Below, one piece after another: positions 7,766-16,020 of a stretch of 27,133 nucleotides of DNA (position 1 is its first letter; each line of letters starts with the position of its first letter). The stretch is from Acinetobacter sp. N54.MGS-139 (GTDB lineage Bacteria; Pseudomonadota; Gammaproteobacteria; Burkholderiales; Burkholderiaceae_F): the NCBI GenBank assembly GCA_000980495.1, contig LARN01000024.1, forward strand, positions 1-27,133, in the 5' to 3' direction. The notes beneath the pieces are model-generated. The model did no database searches. It was not told the DNA's origin and was given only the letters and a program-made list of their open reading frames with translations. A program made the position numbers and the translations under genes.

Positions 7766-8959
7766 TTATAAATTGAATTCCGTAAACGGGATGTAGGTCA
7801 CCAAATCGCCCTTCTTCAAGTCAGCTTCAGCCGGGATGTCGGCTAAACCGTCAGCCCAGGTACAGGAGCTCAGAACCGCGGAGTTTTGGGTGCGATAGTT
7901 TTCCAGCTCTCCGGCACCGTTGCGGCGGACACGAATGAACTCGCGGCGGGATCCGCACTTGTAATCAAAGGCCAGCGGAAGGATATAACCCTTCACATCG
8001 ATCTGGCTGCGGCCGGAAAGTTTAAGGATCAGCGGCTGAGCAAACAGCAGGAAGGTCACAAAACCGGAGACAGGGTTGCCGGGAAGGCCGATAAACGGAA
8101 CACCGCGGACTTCGCCTTTAGCAACCGGTTTGCCGGGCTTCATGGCGATGCGCCACATCTGCATCTTTCCGAGCTCTTCAACAGCTCTGCGAATGAAGTC
8201 GGCTTCGCCTACGCTCATGCCGCCGCTGGTCAAAATGAAATCGGACTTGCGGGAGGCTTTGCGGAAAGCTTCTAAAGTTGCTTCAAACGTATCGGGAATA
8301 TTGCCGTAATCCACCACATCGCAGCCCAGCTGATGGAGCAGACCGCGCAGGACAAAACGGTTGGAGTTATAGATGCCGCCCTCGACGAGCTTTTCTCCCG
8401 GCATCGCGAGTTCGTCGCCGGTGAAGAAAAGCGAAACACGAATCGGACGATAAACCTTAACTGTGGAAACGCCGACGCTCGCAGCAACGCCGAGCGCCGG
8501 AGGCGTTAAACGGTCGCCCCTCTTCAATACAGTCTGACCGATATCGATATCGCAGCCTGCTCTTCGAATCCAGGCACCTGCCTTGGGCTCGCAGTGGAAT
8601 TCCACGCTGCCGTCTTCCATCTCGGAAGCTTCTTCCTGAGGAATCACTGCATCGGCACCCGGAGGAATCGGGGCGCCGGTAAAGATGCGAGCGACAGTGC
8701 CGGGTTCAAGTTCGGTGCCGACGTGGCCGGCAAAAATTCGCTGAGAAACCGGAAAATTGCGGCGACCGCCTGCAAAATCGGCGCAGCGAACGGCGTAGCC
8801 GTCCATCTGAGAATTATCCAGAGGCGGGACTTTAATTTCGGAGACGATGTCTTCGGCGAGGATTTTGCCTGCCGAATAAAGGGTCACCATATCTTCTACT
8901 TCGGCAACCGCCTCCGCACCTTCCAAAATCTTTGCTTTTGCTTGTTCAACTGTCAGCAT
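7766..8959 (-). CDS. moeA: Molybdopterin molybdenumtransferase
   Basis: MoeA inserts molybdate into adenylated molybdopterin. The 397-residue protein shows the MoeA N-terminal domain with DNSQMDGYAVR and TGAPIPPGADAVI, the MogA-like central domain with FFTGDEL, TSGGMSVGEADF and MKPGKPVAKG, FIGLPGNPVS, and a C-terminal beta-barrel domain. The length is normal. The ATG overlaps the end of mobB (ATGCTGA), which points to translational coupling. moaE follows after nine bases. The three genes mobB-moeA-moaE form a short cofactor operon, although the genes for the early steps (moaA, moaC) and the sulfur carrier moaD are not in the window. Confidence 0.97.
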   Translation of the reverse strand: MLTVEQAKAKILEGAEAVAEVEDMVTLYSAGKILAEDIVSEIKVPPLDNSQMDGYAVRCADFAGGRRNFPVSQRIFAGHVGTELEPGTVARIFTGAPIPPGADAVIPQEEASEMEDGSVEFHCEPKAGAWIRRAGCDIDIGQTVLKRGDRLTPPALGVAASVGVSTVKVYRPIRVSLFFTGDELAMPGEKLVEGGIYNSNRFVLRGLLHQLGCDVVDYGNIPDTFEATLEAFRKASRKSDFILTSGGMSVGEADFIRRAVEELGKMQMWRIAMKPGKPVAKGEVRGVPFIGLPGNPVSGFVTFLLFAQPLILKLSGRSQIDVKGYILPLAFDYKCGSRREFIRVRRNGAGELENYRTQNSAVLSSCTWADGLADIPAEADLKKGDLVTYIPFTEFNL

Positions 8960-9480
8960 TTCCGTGTTTCTCCGTCTTCGAGACCTAGCTCTCGAACTAT
9001 GAAGCGAGTAATGGTTTCGGCATCATTTATATCAAAAATCGGCAGATTTCCAAATGCCGGGTGTGTCGTATCGGTCACCACCGCAGAGATTCGCTTGTCG
9101 TGCGCGCAAATCGGTGTTTCATGCCGCTCGAGCTTGCGCCAAACCTCCAGACGAAGCGCTTCCTGCTCTTCGGTCTTAAAGCCTTCGACAATCACGATAT
9201 CCGCAGGATCTAAATGACGAATTAGGTCCGACAGCGTAGGTTTATCTTTCGGCGTCTCGGTGAGCATAGCCCAGCGCTCGTCGGTATGCACAATGACTTG
9301 CGTCGCACCGGCTTCACGAAAACGGTAAGAGTCCTTCCCCGGCTTGTCGATATCCACGTTGTGATGGGCGTTTTTAACGGCCGAGACTTTGAGACCGCGT
9401 GATGCTAACAGCGCGATGATTTTCTCGATCAAGGTCGTTTTGCCGCTGCCGGAGTATCCAACAAAATTAACTATCTTCAT
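8953..9480 (-). CDS. mobB: Molybdopterin-guanine dinucleotide biosynthesis adaptor MobB
   Basis: MobB is a GTP-binding accessory protein for forming the guanine dinucleotide cofactor with MobA. The 175 residues begin MKIVNFVGYSGSGKTTLIEKI, with the P-loop at residues 8-15, followed by the KNAHHNVDIDKPGKDSYRFREAGA block and DIVIVEGFK, all typical of the family. The P-loop position fixes the start at 9480. That ATG directly follows the T-run of the thrC terminator and has no Shine-Dalgarno, which is unusual. It overlaps moeA by seven bases. Confidence 0.95.
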   Translation of the reverse strand: MKIVNFVGYSGSGKTTLIEKIIALLASRGLKVSAVKNAHHNVDIDKPGKDSYRFREAGATQVIVHTDERWAMLTETPKDKPTLSDLIRHLDPADIVIVEGFKTEEQEALRLEVWRKLERHETPICAHDKRISAVVTDTTHPAFGNLPIFDINDAETITRFIVRELGLEDGETRKC

Positions 9481-9512
9481 AAAAACAAAAAGGCCTGCGG
9501 TTAAGCAAGCCT
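9480..9512 (-). terminator. Terminator or attenuator between thrC and mobB
   Basis: On the minus strand AGGCTTGC, a TTAACC loop and GCAGGCCT are followed by TTTTTGTTTTT, and the mobB ATG comes immediately after the T-run. It should end the thrC message. Any readthrough would supply mobB transcription. Confidence 0.8.
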
Positions 9513-9526
9513 CTTCAAATTAAAAC

Positions 9527-10960
9527 TTATTTCCCGACGTCATGCTCGGCGAGAAAGTTTTTAACCAACTGCGCATCCGCAGGCATTTCCAGCACTTTCT
9601 GCGGTTTGTCGAGCAGACCTTCGTAGCCGGCCGGAACCGGAGGTTCAAAGCCGACGGCTTCTTTAATCGTAGATGCAAATTTAGCAGGTAATGCGGTTTC
9701 CAAACAAATGGTTTTTACGCCCGGGATTCGTTCTTTCATTGCCGCATTGATACCGTCCGCTGTGTGCGGATCAACGAGGAAGCCATACTGATCCCAAACT
9801 CGCTTGATGCACGCGAGACGATCAGCATGCGTACTCCTAGCGGCGGTAAAACCGCTTGCTTTTACTGCTGCCCATTCTTCGGCGTTGAGAAGGAACTCCT
9901 TCTTCCGGGAGAGCTCGGTCCAGAGCTCCACCACGCGCTCGGGGTTTCTGCCGGTGATGTCGTAGATATAGCGTTCGAAGTTGGAAGCCTTGGAAATATC
10001 CATCGACGGAGAACTCGTCACAAACGTATGGGCGGAATCGCGAATGCGATATCGGCCGCTGCGGAAGAATTCATAGAGGACATCGTTTTCGTTGGTGGCG
10101 ACGATCAGACGAGCCACAGGCAGTCCCATCTGCTTGGCAATCCAGCCGGCTAAGACGTCACCGAAGTTGCCCGAGGGGACGGAGAACGTGACTTCTTCAT
10201 CCTCAGATTCGGTTGCCTGCAGCCAAGCACTGAAGTAGTAGATGACCTGAGCCGCAATGCGCGCCCAGTTAATGGAATTCACGGCACCGATGTGGTGTTC
10301 GGTCTTGAACGTCAGATCGCCGGAAACCGCTTTGACGATATCCTGTGCATCATCAAAACTGCCTTGAACGGCAATGTTGAAAATGTTCTTATCCTGCAGT
10401 GAATACATCTGAGCTTTCTGGAATTTGCTCATGCGTCCTGCCGGAGAAAGCATAAAGACCTGAATACCTTCACGGCCTTTCATAGCGTATTCGGCTGCGC
10501 TGCCGGTATCTCCGCTCGTGGCGCCGAGAATGTTCAGACGGGTTTCTTTGCGGGCAAGCACAAATTCAAAGAGCGAACCCAAATACTGCATCGCCATGTC
10601 TTTAAAGGCGAGTGTCGGACCGTTGGAGAGCTCAAGAATGCCGAAATCCTTTTCCAGCCAGACAACCGGTGCGATTTTCTTGAAATCGGTGCCTTCACGT
10701 CCGTGACAATAAACTTCGGGCGTGTAGGTGGTTTCGCAAAGGCGAGCGATATCCGAGCGCTGCATGTCTTTGGCAAAAAGACTTGTCACGGCAGTCGCGA
10801 GCTGAGCGTAAGAGAGGCCGCGCCAGTTCTTTAAGGTCTCTTTCGAAACCTGCGGGTAGACCCTCGGCACAAACAGGCCGCCGTCGCGCGCCAAACCCTG
10901 AAGGACAATTTCGCTGTAAGAGGCGGCGGGCACGCCGCCGCGTGTAGAAACGTATTGCAT
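9527..10960 (-). CDS. thrC: Threonine synthase
   Basis: ThrC converts O-phosphohomoserine to threonine with pyridoxal phosphate. The 477-residue protein has the N-terminal MQYVSTRGG opening, GPTLAFKDMAMQYLG with the cofactor Lys at residue 120, the phosphate-binding block GATSGDTGSAAEYAM, and PSGNFGDVLAGWIAKQMGLP. Length and motifs match the long gammaproteobacterial/betaproteobacterial class. The ATG overlaps the hom stop (TAATG) and uses an AAGGAAG ribosome-binding site within hom, so the two are translated together. A terminator follows after about 15 bases. Confidence 0.97.
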   Translation of the reverse strand: MQYVSTRGGVPAASYSEIVLQGLARDGGLFVPRVYPQVSKETLKNWRGLSYAQLATAVTSLFAKDMQRSDIARLCETTYTPEVYCHGREGTDFKKIAPVVWLEKDFGILELSNGPTLAFKDMAMQYLGSLFEFVLARKETRLNILGATSGDTGSAAEYAMKGREGIQVFMLSPAGRMSKFQKAQMYSLQDKNIFNIAVQGSFDDAQDIVKAVSGDLTFKTEHHIGAVNSINWARIAAQVIYYFSAWLQATESEDEEVTFSVPSGNFGDVLAGWIAKQMGLPVARLIVATNENDVLYEFFRSGRYRIRDSAHTFVTSSPSMDISKASNFERYIYDITGRNPERVVELWTELSRKKEFLLNAEEWAAVKASGFTAARSTHADRLACIKRVWDQYGFLVDPHTADGINAAMKERIPGVKTICLETALPAKFASTIKEAVGFEPPVPAGYEGLLDKPQKVLEMPADAQLVKNFLAEHDVGK

Positions 10961-12270
10961 TACTGTAATTCTTCCTTTCTCAGAAGCACGATTGCGCCGC
11001 GAACATTGGCAAGCTGCTGCATCGTACGGATGGCTCTTTGGATATCCGCTTCGCGAGTGCTGTGCGTCAGCAGAATGATTTCGGTGGAAGCATCTTCCAG
11101 AGGCGCTTCTTTCTGAATCAGAGACTCGATAGAAATCTTGTTGTCGGCCAGAATACGGGCGATCTCAGCCAAAACACCGGGCTTGTCTTCAACCGGAATG
11201 CGAAGGTAATAAGAGCAAACCGTGTCGCCGAAATCGGCAAAAGATTTGGCCTTCGGGTTGTGCGTTGTCGTCGGCATGCGAGGGCGCTCGGAGACTGCTA
11301 CTTCCGCAGTTCTGGCGATATCGATCAAGTCGGCCACCACGGCAGAACCGGTCGGCTCGGAGCCGGCGCCCTTGCCGTAGTAAAGAGAACTTTCGGCTGC
11401 GTCGCCTTTCACAACGACGGCGTTCATTGCGCCTTCCACATTAGCCAGCAGACGGCGTGTGGGGACAAGTGCCGGATGGACGCGAAGTTCGATGCCGTAA
11501 TCGGTGTACTTCGTGATGCCGAGCAGCTTAATGCGGTAGCCGAGTTCTTCGGCAAACTTAATGTCCTTGGCTTCCAGATGTGTAATGCCTTCGATATGAA
11601 CTTTAGACATATCGACCGGAACGCCGAAGGCAATGGCCGACAGAAGCATCAGTTTATGAGCGGAGTCCGTACCCTCGATGTCGAAGGTCGGATCGGCTTC
11701 AGCGTATCCCAAACGCTGAGCTTCTTTGAGGACATCGTCAAAGCTGCGTCCGGTATCACGCATGGTGGAGAGGATAAAGTTGCAGGTTCCGTTGATGATG
11801 CCGGCGATCGAAGAGACTCGGTTGGCGGCTAAGCCTTCACGCAGCGCTTTAACGATCGGAATGGATCCGGCAACGGCGGCTTCAAATGCAACATTGACGC
11901 CTTTAGCCAGAGCAGCAGAGAAAATCTCATTGCCGTGCTCGGCAAGCAGCGCCTTATTGGCGGTCACAACATGCTTGCCGGCGTTAATGGCGGCCAAAAT
12001 CAAAGATTTTGCGGGCTCAATACCGCCCATGGCTTCCACCACGACGTTGACTTCCGGATCGTTGACCAGGTCATGCCAATCGTTGGTGACGATCACGTCT
12101 TCGTCGACCAAAGGTTTAACACGGTCGACGTTGCGGACGGTGACGCGTTTGACCGAGATCGGAGCGCCTGCTCTTTGGCCGATTAAAGAGTGGTTTCTTT
12201 TTAAGATGTCGTAGGTGCCTTTCCCGACATTACCGAACCCGGCCAAACCGACTTTGATTTCCGTTGCCAT
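10960..12270 (-). CDS. hom: Homoserine dehydrogenase
   Basis: Hom reduces aspartate semialdehyde to homoserine, the branch point toward threonine and methionine. The 436 residues have a Rossmann motif GLAGFGNVGKGTY near the N-terminus, VVTANKALLAEHG with the likely catalytic Lys at 106, DPTFDIEGTDSAHKLMLL in the catalytic domain, and a C-terminal ACT domain (EDKPGVLAEIARIL onwards) that normally gives feedback control by threonine. It is monofunctional: no aspartokinase domain is fused. GGAGAGG precedes the ATG. It lies 18 bases after the aminotransferase and overlaps thrC, making a three-gene operon. Confidence 0.97.
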   Translation of the reverse strand: MATEIKVGLAGFGNVGKGTYDILKRNHSLIGQRAGAPISVKRVTVRNVDRVKPLVDEDVIVTNDWHDLVNDPEVNVVVEAMGGIEPAKSLILAAINAGKHVVTANKALLAEHGNEIFSAALAKGVNVAFEAAVAGSIPIVKALREGLAANRVSSIAGIINGTCNFILSTMRDTGRSFDDVLKEAQRLGYAEADPTFDIEGTDSAHKLMLLSAIAFGVPVDMSKVHIEGITHLEAKDIKFAEELGYRIKLLGITKYTDYGIELRVHPALVPTRRLLANVEGAMNAVVVKGDAAESSLYYGKGAGSEPTGSAVVADLIDIARTAEVAVSERPRMPTTTHNPKAKSFADFGDTVCSYYLRIPVEDKPGVLAEIARILADNKISIESLIQKEAPLEDASTEIILLTHSTREADIQRAIRTMQQLANVRGAIVLLRKEELQ

Positions 12271-12288
12271 TTCCTCTCCTTACGTTAA

Positions 12289-13632
12289 TTATTTTTTCTT
12301 AGCTGCTGCCTTTGCCTTCGGTTTCTTCGTACTCTTGGTAGGAATGTTCTTTACCTTGGCAAACTTGGGTGCCGCAGGTTTCTTCTCCGGGACAGCCCGG
12401 ACCGGCTCACCCTTCCAGCGGCGATGGAATTTCTTCGTCTTAGGCTGAATCAAACCGTCTTCCTTGAACATCTGACGGATGCCGCGCAGCGCCTGACGGA
12501 TACGATCAGCGTTTTCGATCAGGGCGATACGCACAAAACCTTCACCGTATTCACCGAAGCCGATGCCGGGAGAAACCGCCACTTTGGCTTTTTCCAGCAG
12601 ACGCTTGGAGAATTCCACGCTGCCCATGGACTTATAAAACTCGGGCAGTTCGGCCCAGATGTACATGGAGGCCTTAGGTTTTTCCACCATCCAGCCTAAG
12701 TCATGCAGGCCTTTGACCATTACGTCACGGCGGTGTTCGTATTCTTTTCTGACTTCTTCAACGCACTCCTGCGGACCGTTCAAAGCTTCGATCGCGCCGA
12801 CCTGAATCGGCGTGAACGTGCCATAGTCGTGGTAGCTCTTAATGCGGGTCAGTGCGCCGACGAGGTCACGGTTTCCGACCATGAAGCCGATACGCCAGCC
12901 GGCCATGTTGTAGCTCTTACTCATCGTGAAGAACTCAACGGCCACGTCTTTAGCGCCCGGAACCTGCATGATGGAAGGTGCCTTGAAGCCGTCGTAGACG
13001 ATGTCGGCGTAGGCCAAGTCGTGAACGATGTAGACGCCGTGCTTCTTCGCCAGGGCGACGAGTTTTTCAAAGAAGTCGAGATCTACGCACTGGGCGGTCG
13101 GGTTGCTCGGGAAACCCAGGATCATGAGTTTGGGTTTCGGAGTCGTTTCCGTGACTGCCCTTTCAAATTCACTGAAGAAATCGATGCCGGGGCCCATGCG
13201 GACGCTGCGGACATCGGCACCGGCAATGATGGAGCCGTAGATATGGATCGGGTAGCTCGGATTCGGAACGAGAACGGTGTCTCCTCTGTCGCAGGTGGCG
13301 AGCATTAAATGAGCAATACCTTCTTTGGAACCGATCGTAACAATGGCTTCTTTGTCCGGATCGATATCGACGTCCCAGCGTCTCTTGTACCAGTCACTGA
13401 TGGCTTTACGGAGACGAGGAATACCGCGGGAAGCGGAATAGCCGTGAGTTCCGGGACGCTGGGCTACTTCAATCATTTTGTCGACGATGTGTTTCGGAGT
13501 GTCGCCGTCAGGATTGCCCATGCTCAAGTCAATGATGTCCTCTCCGCGATGACGGGCTGCCATCTTAAGTTCATTGGTAATGTTAAAGACGTAAGGCGGA
13601 AGTCGTTTAATGCGGGGAAAATCGTTATTCAT
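12289..13632 (-). CDS. PLP-dependent alanine-type aminotransferase with a basic tail
   Basis: A class I/II aminotransferase of 447 residues, close to AlaC (glutamate-pyruvate transaminase), which is the usual gene before hom in Burkholderiales. Visible motifs are [50 protein letters not shown] and the cofactor Lys in [14 protein letters not shown] (residue 239). The catalytic fold ends near residue 405. About 40 further residues are rich in Lys, Pro and Ala and end in AAAKKK, which is not normal for the family. I chose the ATG at 13632 over a GTG at 13644 because AAGG is well spaced to the ATG. The exact substrate is not certain. Confidence 0.9.
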   Translation of the reverse strand: MNNDFPRIKRLPPYVFNITNELKMAARHRGEDIIDLSMGNPDGDTPKHIVDKMIEVAQRPGTHGYSASRGIPRLRKAISDWYKRRWDVDIDPDKEAIVTIGSKEGIAHLMLATCDRGDTVLVPNPSYPIHIYGSIIAGADVRSVRMGPGIDFFSEFERAVTETTPKPKLMILGFPSNPTAQCVDLDFFEKLVALAKKHGVYIVHDLAYADIVYDGFKAPSIMQVPGAKDVAVEFFTMSKSYNMAGWRIGFMVGNRDLVGALTRIKSYHDYGTFTPIQVGAIEALNGPQECVEEVRKEYEHRRDVMVKGLHDLGWMVEKPKASMYIWAELPEFYKSMGSVEFSKRLLEKAKVAVSPGIGFGEYGEGFVRIALIENADRIRQALRGIRQMFKEDGLIQPKTKKFHRRWKGEPVRAVPEKKPAAPKFAKVKNIPTKSTKKPKAKAAAKKK

Positions 13633-13741
13633 CTGAACCTTCACTTGTTTGTTATCAGTAATCTTTTGAGTTTAATTGAAAGATTTGCATTTAAAGATGA
13701 ATACGACAGTATTTGCTTAATGCTCTGAATTCAGCAGGCAC

Positions 13742-13768
13742 AAAAAAACCTCCGACTCGCAGAGGTTT
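13742..13768 (-). terminator. Rho-independent terminator after phoH
   Basis: On the minus strand AACCTC, a nine-base loop and GAGGTT are followed by TTTTTGTG. It separates the PhoH-type gene from the aminotransferase-hom-thrC operon, whose promoter must lie in 13633-13741. Confidence 0.8.
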
Positions 13769-13786
13769 TCTTGGAAAAGGTTCGGA

Positions 13787-15460
13787 TTAGAGCGCGTCGC
13801 TCGCAAAATCCGCCAGACGGGATCTTTCACCGCGCTGCATGGTGATGTGACCAGAATGCGGCCAGCCTTTGAAGCGGTCAACCACATAGGTCAGACCGGA
13901 AGAGCCTTCCGTCAGGTAAGGCGTGTCGATCTGAGCGATGTTGCCCAAGCAAACGATCTTAGTGCCGGGGCCCGCACGCGTAATCAGTGTCTTCATCTGT
14001 TTCGGCGTTAAGTTCTGAGCTTCGTCGATGATGACGAATTTATTCAGGAACGTGCGGCCGCGCATAAAGCTCATGGACTTAATGCGGATTCTCGAGCGGA
14101 TCAAATCCTCAGAAGCTCTGCGGCCCCAATCGGACCCGTTGCCGCTGCCGCGGTTGAGAACTTCGAGGTTATCGTCAATAGCGCCGAGCCACGGGGCCAT
14201 CTTCTCTTCCTCGGTACCGGGCAGGAATCCGATGTCTTCGCCGACGGAAATCGTGGCACGCGTAATGATGATTTCATTGAACCGTCTCTGCTCCATTGTC
14301 TGGGTCAGACCCGCAGCCAGTGTGAGCAGTGTCTTACCGGTACCGGCTTGGCCGAGCAGCGTCACAAAGTCAATGTTCGGATCCATCAGGAGATTGAGCG
14401 CAAAGGCCTGCTCTCTGTTTCTGGCATTGATGCCCCAGACGGTGTGCTTCGGATTGAGATAGTCGTCAATCAAACGCACAGTGGCACGGTTGCCTTCAAC
14501 CGACATGACCTGTGCATAGAACGGTGTGGCACCCTCCTGTTCGTACCAAATAAATTGGTTAACGAGGAAGCTCGGAACCAGCGATCCTTCGATCTGATAC
14601 CAAGTACGGCCGTCCTTCTGCCAAGACTTGAGATTTCTGCCGTGTTCGTCCCAGAAGTTGGCAGGGAGCTTCAGCGTTCCGGAGTAAAGGATGTCGCTGT
14701 CCTCAATCATCTTGTCGTTGTAATAGTCTTCAGCGACAAGGTTGAGTGCGGCAGCCTTCAGACGCATATTGATGTCTTTGGACACCAGGACGACGTCGCG
14801 GTCTTTGACGCTTTCCTTCAGACCTTCCACCACGGACAGAATCTGGTTGTCGGCTTTGCCCTGAGGCAGCATCGGAAGCTTCACATCAAAGGGCTTGGTC
14901 TGAATAAACAGACGACCGGTTGCTTCACCGTGATTCAGCGTATCCAGAGGGATGCCCTTATCAATCGGGCCTTCTAAATTCTGCAGGATGCCGTCTAGCG
15001 TACGGCTGACCTGACGCGCATTGCGCGCCACATCGGTCATGCCGCTCTTATGGTTATCGAGCTCTTCGAGCGTCATCATCGGGAGATAGATGTCGTGCTC
15101 CTGGAAGCGGAAGATACTCGTCGGATCGTGCAGCAGTACGTTGGTATCCAGCACATAGAGCTTGTTCTTGCCGTCGTGCTTGAGATTTTTGTTTCTTTTG
15201 TGCGCAAGCGTCGTTTCTTTAAGAACTTCTTTGGTTTCAGCAGGCGCCGCAGCTTTGACCTCCTGCTTGGCTTCTTTAGCGGAAATCGGTTCAACTTTGG
15301 TGTTTGTACTCGGAGTCTTTGCTGCAGCAGGTTTAACCGCTGCTGCTTTGGTTTTGCGAGGTGCTCGGGCTGCTTTCGGTGCAGGTGCCTGAGTCGGCAG
15401 TTCGGCCGGGATATCTATGAGGACGGATCCCTTAGCGGTCGGGGCTTTTGGTAATGGCAT
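13787..15460 (-). CDS. PIN-PhoH ATPase (PhoH2/YlaK-like) with long basic N-terminus
   Basis: The 557-residue protein has a PIN nuclease domain (LYVLDTNVLLHDP from residue 101, with D105 as a metal ligand and LPMMTLEELDNHKSG following) and a PhoH-type P-loop ATPase (LLGQAGTGKT, P-loop at 370-377; FVIIDEAQNLTPKQMK as Walker B near 478). PhoH2-type proteins act as ATP-dependent RNA helicases/nucleases. Residues 1-98 are an extension rich in Ala, Lys and Pro that looks disordered and may bind nucleic acid. AAGGA precedes the ATG with good spacing. It lies 74 bases after the DUF456 gene, in the same direction as dnaB, and is followed by a terminator. Confidence 0.93.
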   Translation of the reverse strand: MPLPKAPTAKGSVLIDIPAELPTQAPAPKAARAPRKTKAAAVKPAAAKTPSTNTKVEPISAKEAKQEVKAAAPAETKEVLKETTLAHKRNKNLKHDGKNKLYVLDTNVLLHDPTSIFRFQEHDIYLPMMTLEELDNHKSGMTDVARNARQVSRTLDGILQNLEGPIDKGIPLDTLNHGEATGRLFIQTKPFDVKLPMLPQGKADNQILSVVEGLKESVKDRDVVLVSKDINMRLKAAALNLVAEDYYNDKMIEDSDILYSGTLKLPANFWDEHGRNLKSWQKDGRTWYQIEGSLVPSFLVNQFIWYEQEGATPFYAQVMSVEGNRATVRLIDDYLNPKHTVWGINARNREQAFALNLLMDPNIDFVTLLGQAGTGKTLLTLAAGLTQTMEQRRFNEIIITRATISVGEDIGFLPGTEEEKMAPWLGAIDDNLEVLNRGSGNGSDWGRRASEDLIRSRIRIKSMSFMRGRTFLNKFVIIDEAQNLTPKQMKTLITRAGPGTKIVCLGNIAQIDTPYLTEGSSGLTYVVDRFKGWPHSGHITMQRGERSRLADFASDAL

Positions 15461-15534
15461 ATTTGTTCCTTCGGGCTCTTCTAAAAGGAGAGCGGCTTAA
15501 AAATCTTTTCTTACTTTGATGCTCGCCGTCTCGA

Positions 15535-16017
15535 TCAAATGATGAGAGCCGCTATTACAATGCCGATCATTGTAAAGGCCAGTCCGAGCTTAATAACGAT
15601 CCCGATCATCATTCCGAGCCATGTGGCAAAACCGACCTTCCCGCTTTTGAGAAGGTCGCGGTGATCAATAAATTCGCCGATGGCGGCGCCGAGCAGCGGC
15701 ATAAAAATCAGCCCCCACAAACCGGTAAAGATACCGATGAGTGTGCCGATGAAGGAGCCCAAAATACCGAGTTTGGTTGCTCCGGCCTTTTGTGCGCCGA
15801 GGGTCTGAGCGACCCAGTCGACAATCAGTCCGATAACCGTTAGGACTGCAAGAATCACCAGCGTCATTACGCTGATCTCGTCGTAGTGATCGATGAACGC
15901 GGCCAGCCAGGCCCCGGCAAAGATGAGGGGGAGTCCCGGAATCATCGGGACAATGGTGCCTGCAAAGCCGATGACCATGAGGGCAGCGGCGATGACCCAA
16001 AGAATAATATCCAGCAT
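15535..16017 (-). CDS. DUF456 integral membrane protein
   Basis: A 160-residue, very hydrophobic protein with four to five membrane segments. FAGTIVPMIPGLPLIFAGAW near residues 18-37 and the Gly-rich GSFIGTLIGIFTGLWGLIFM with LLGAAIGEF are typical of the DUF456 family, whose function is unknown. It starts three bases after the dnaB stop, with AGG inside the dnaB end as ribosome-binding site, so it is probably translated by coupling to dnaB. A role linked to replication is not implied by this alone. Confidence 0.88.
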   Translation of the reverse strand: MLDIILWVIAAALMVIGFAGTIVPMIPGLPLIFAGAWLAAFIDHYDEISVMTLVILAVLTVIGLIVDWVAQTLGAQKAGATKLGILGSFIGTLIGIFTGLWGLIFMPLLGAAIGEFIDHRDLLKSGKVGFATWLGMMIGIVIKLGLAFTMIGIVIAALII

Positions 16018-16020
16018 TGA

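Noticed and set aside
11038..11832. 264-residue plus-strand frame opposite hom
   Set aside because: Antisense shadow of hom, whose motifs and operon position are clear.
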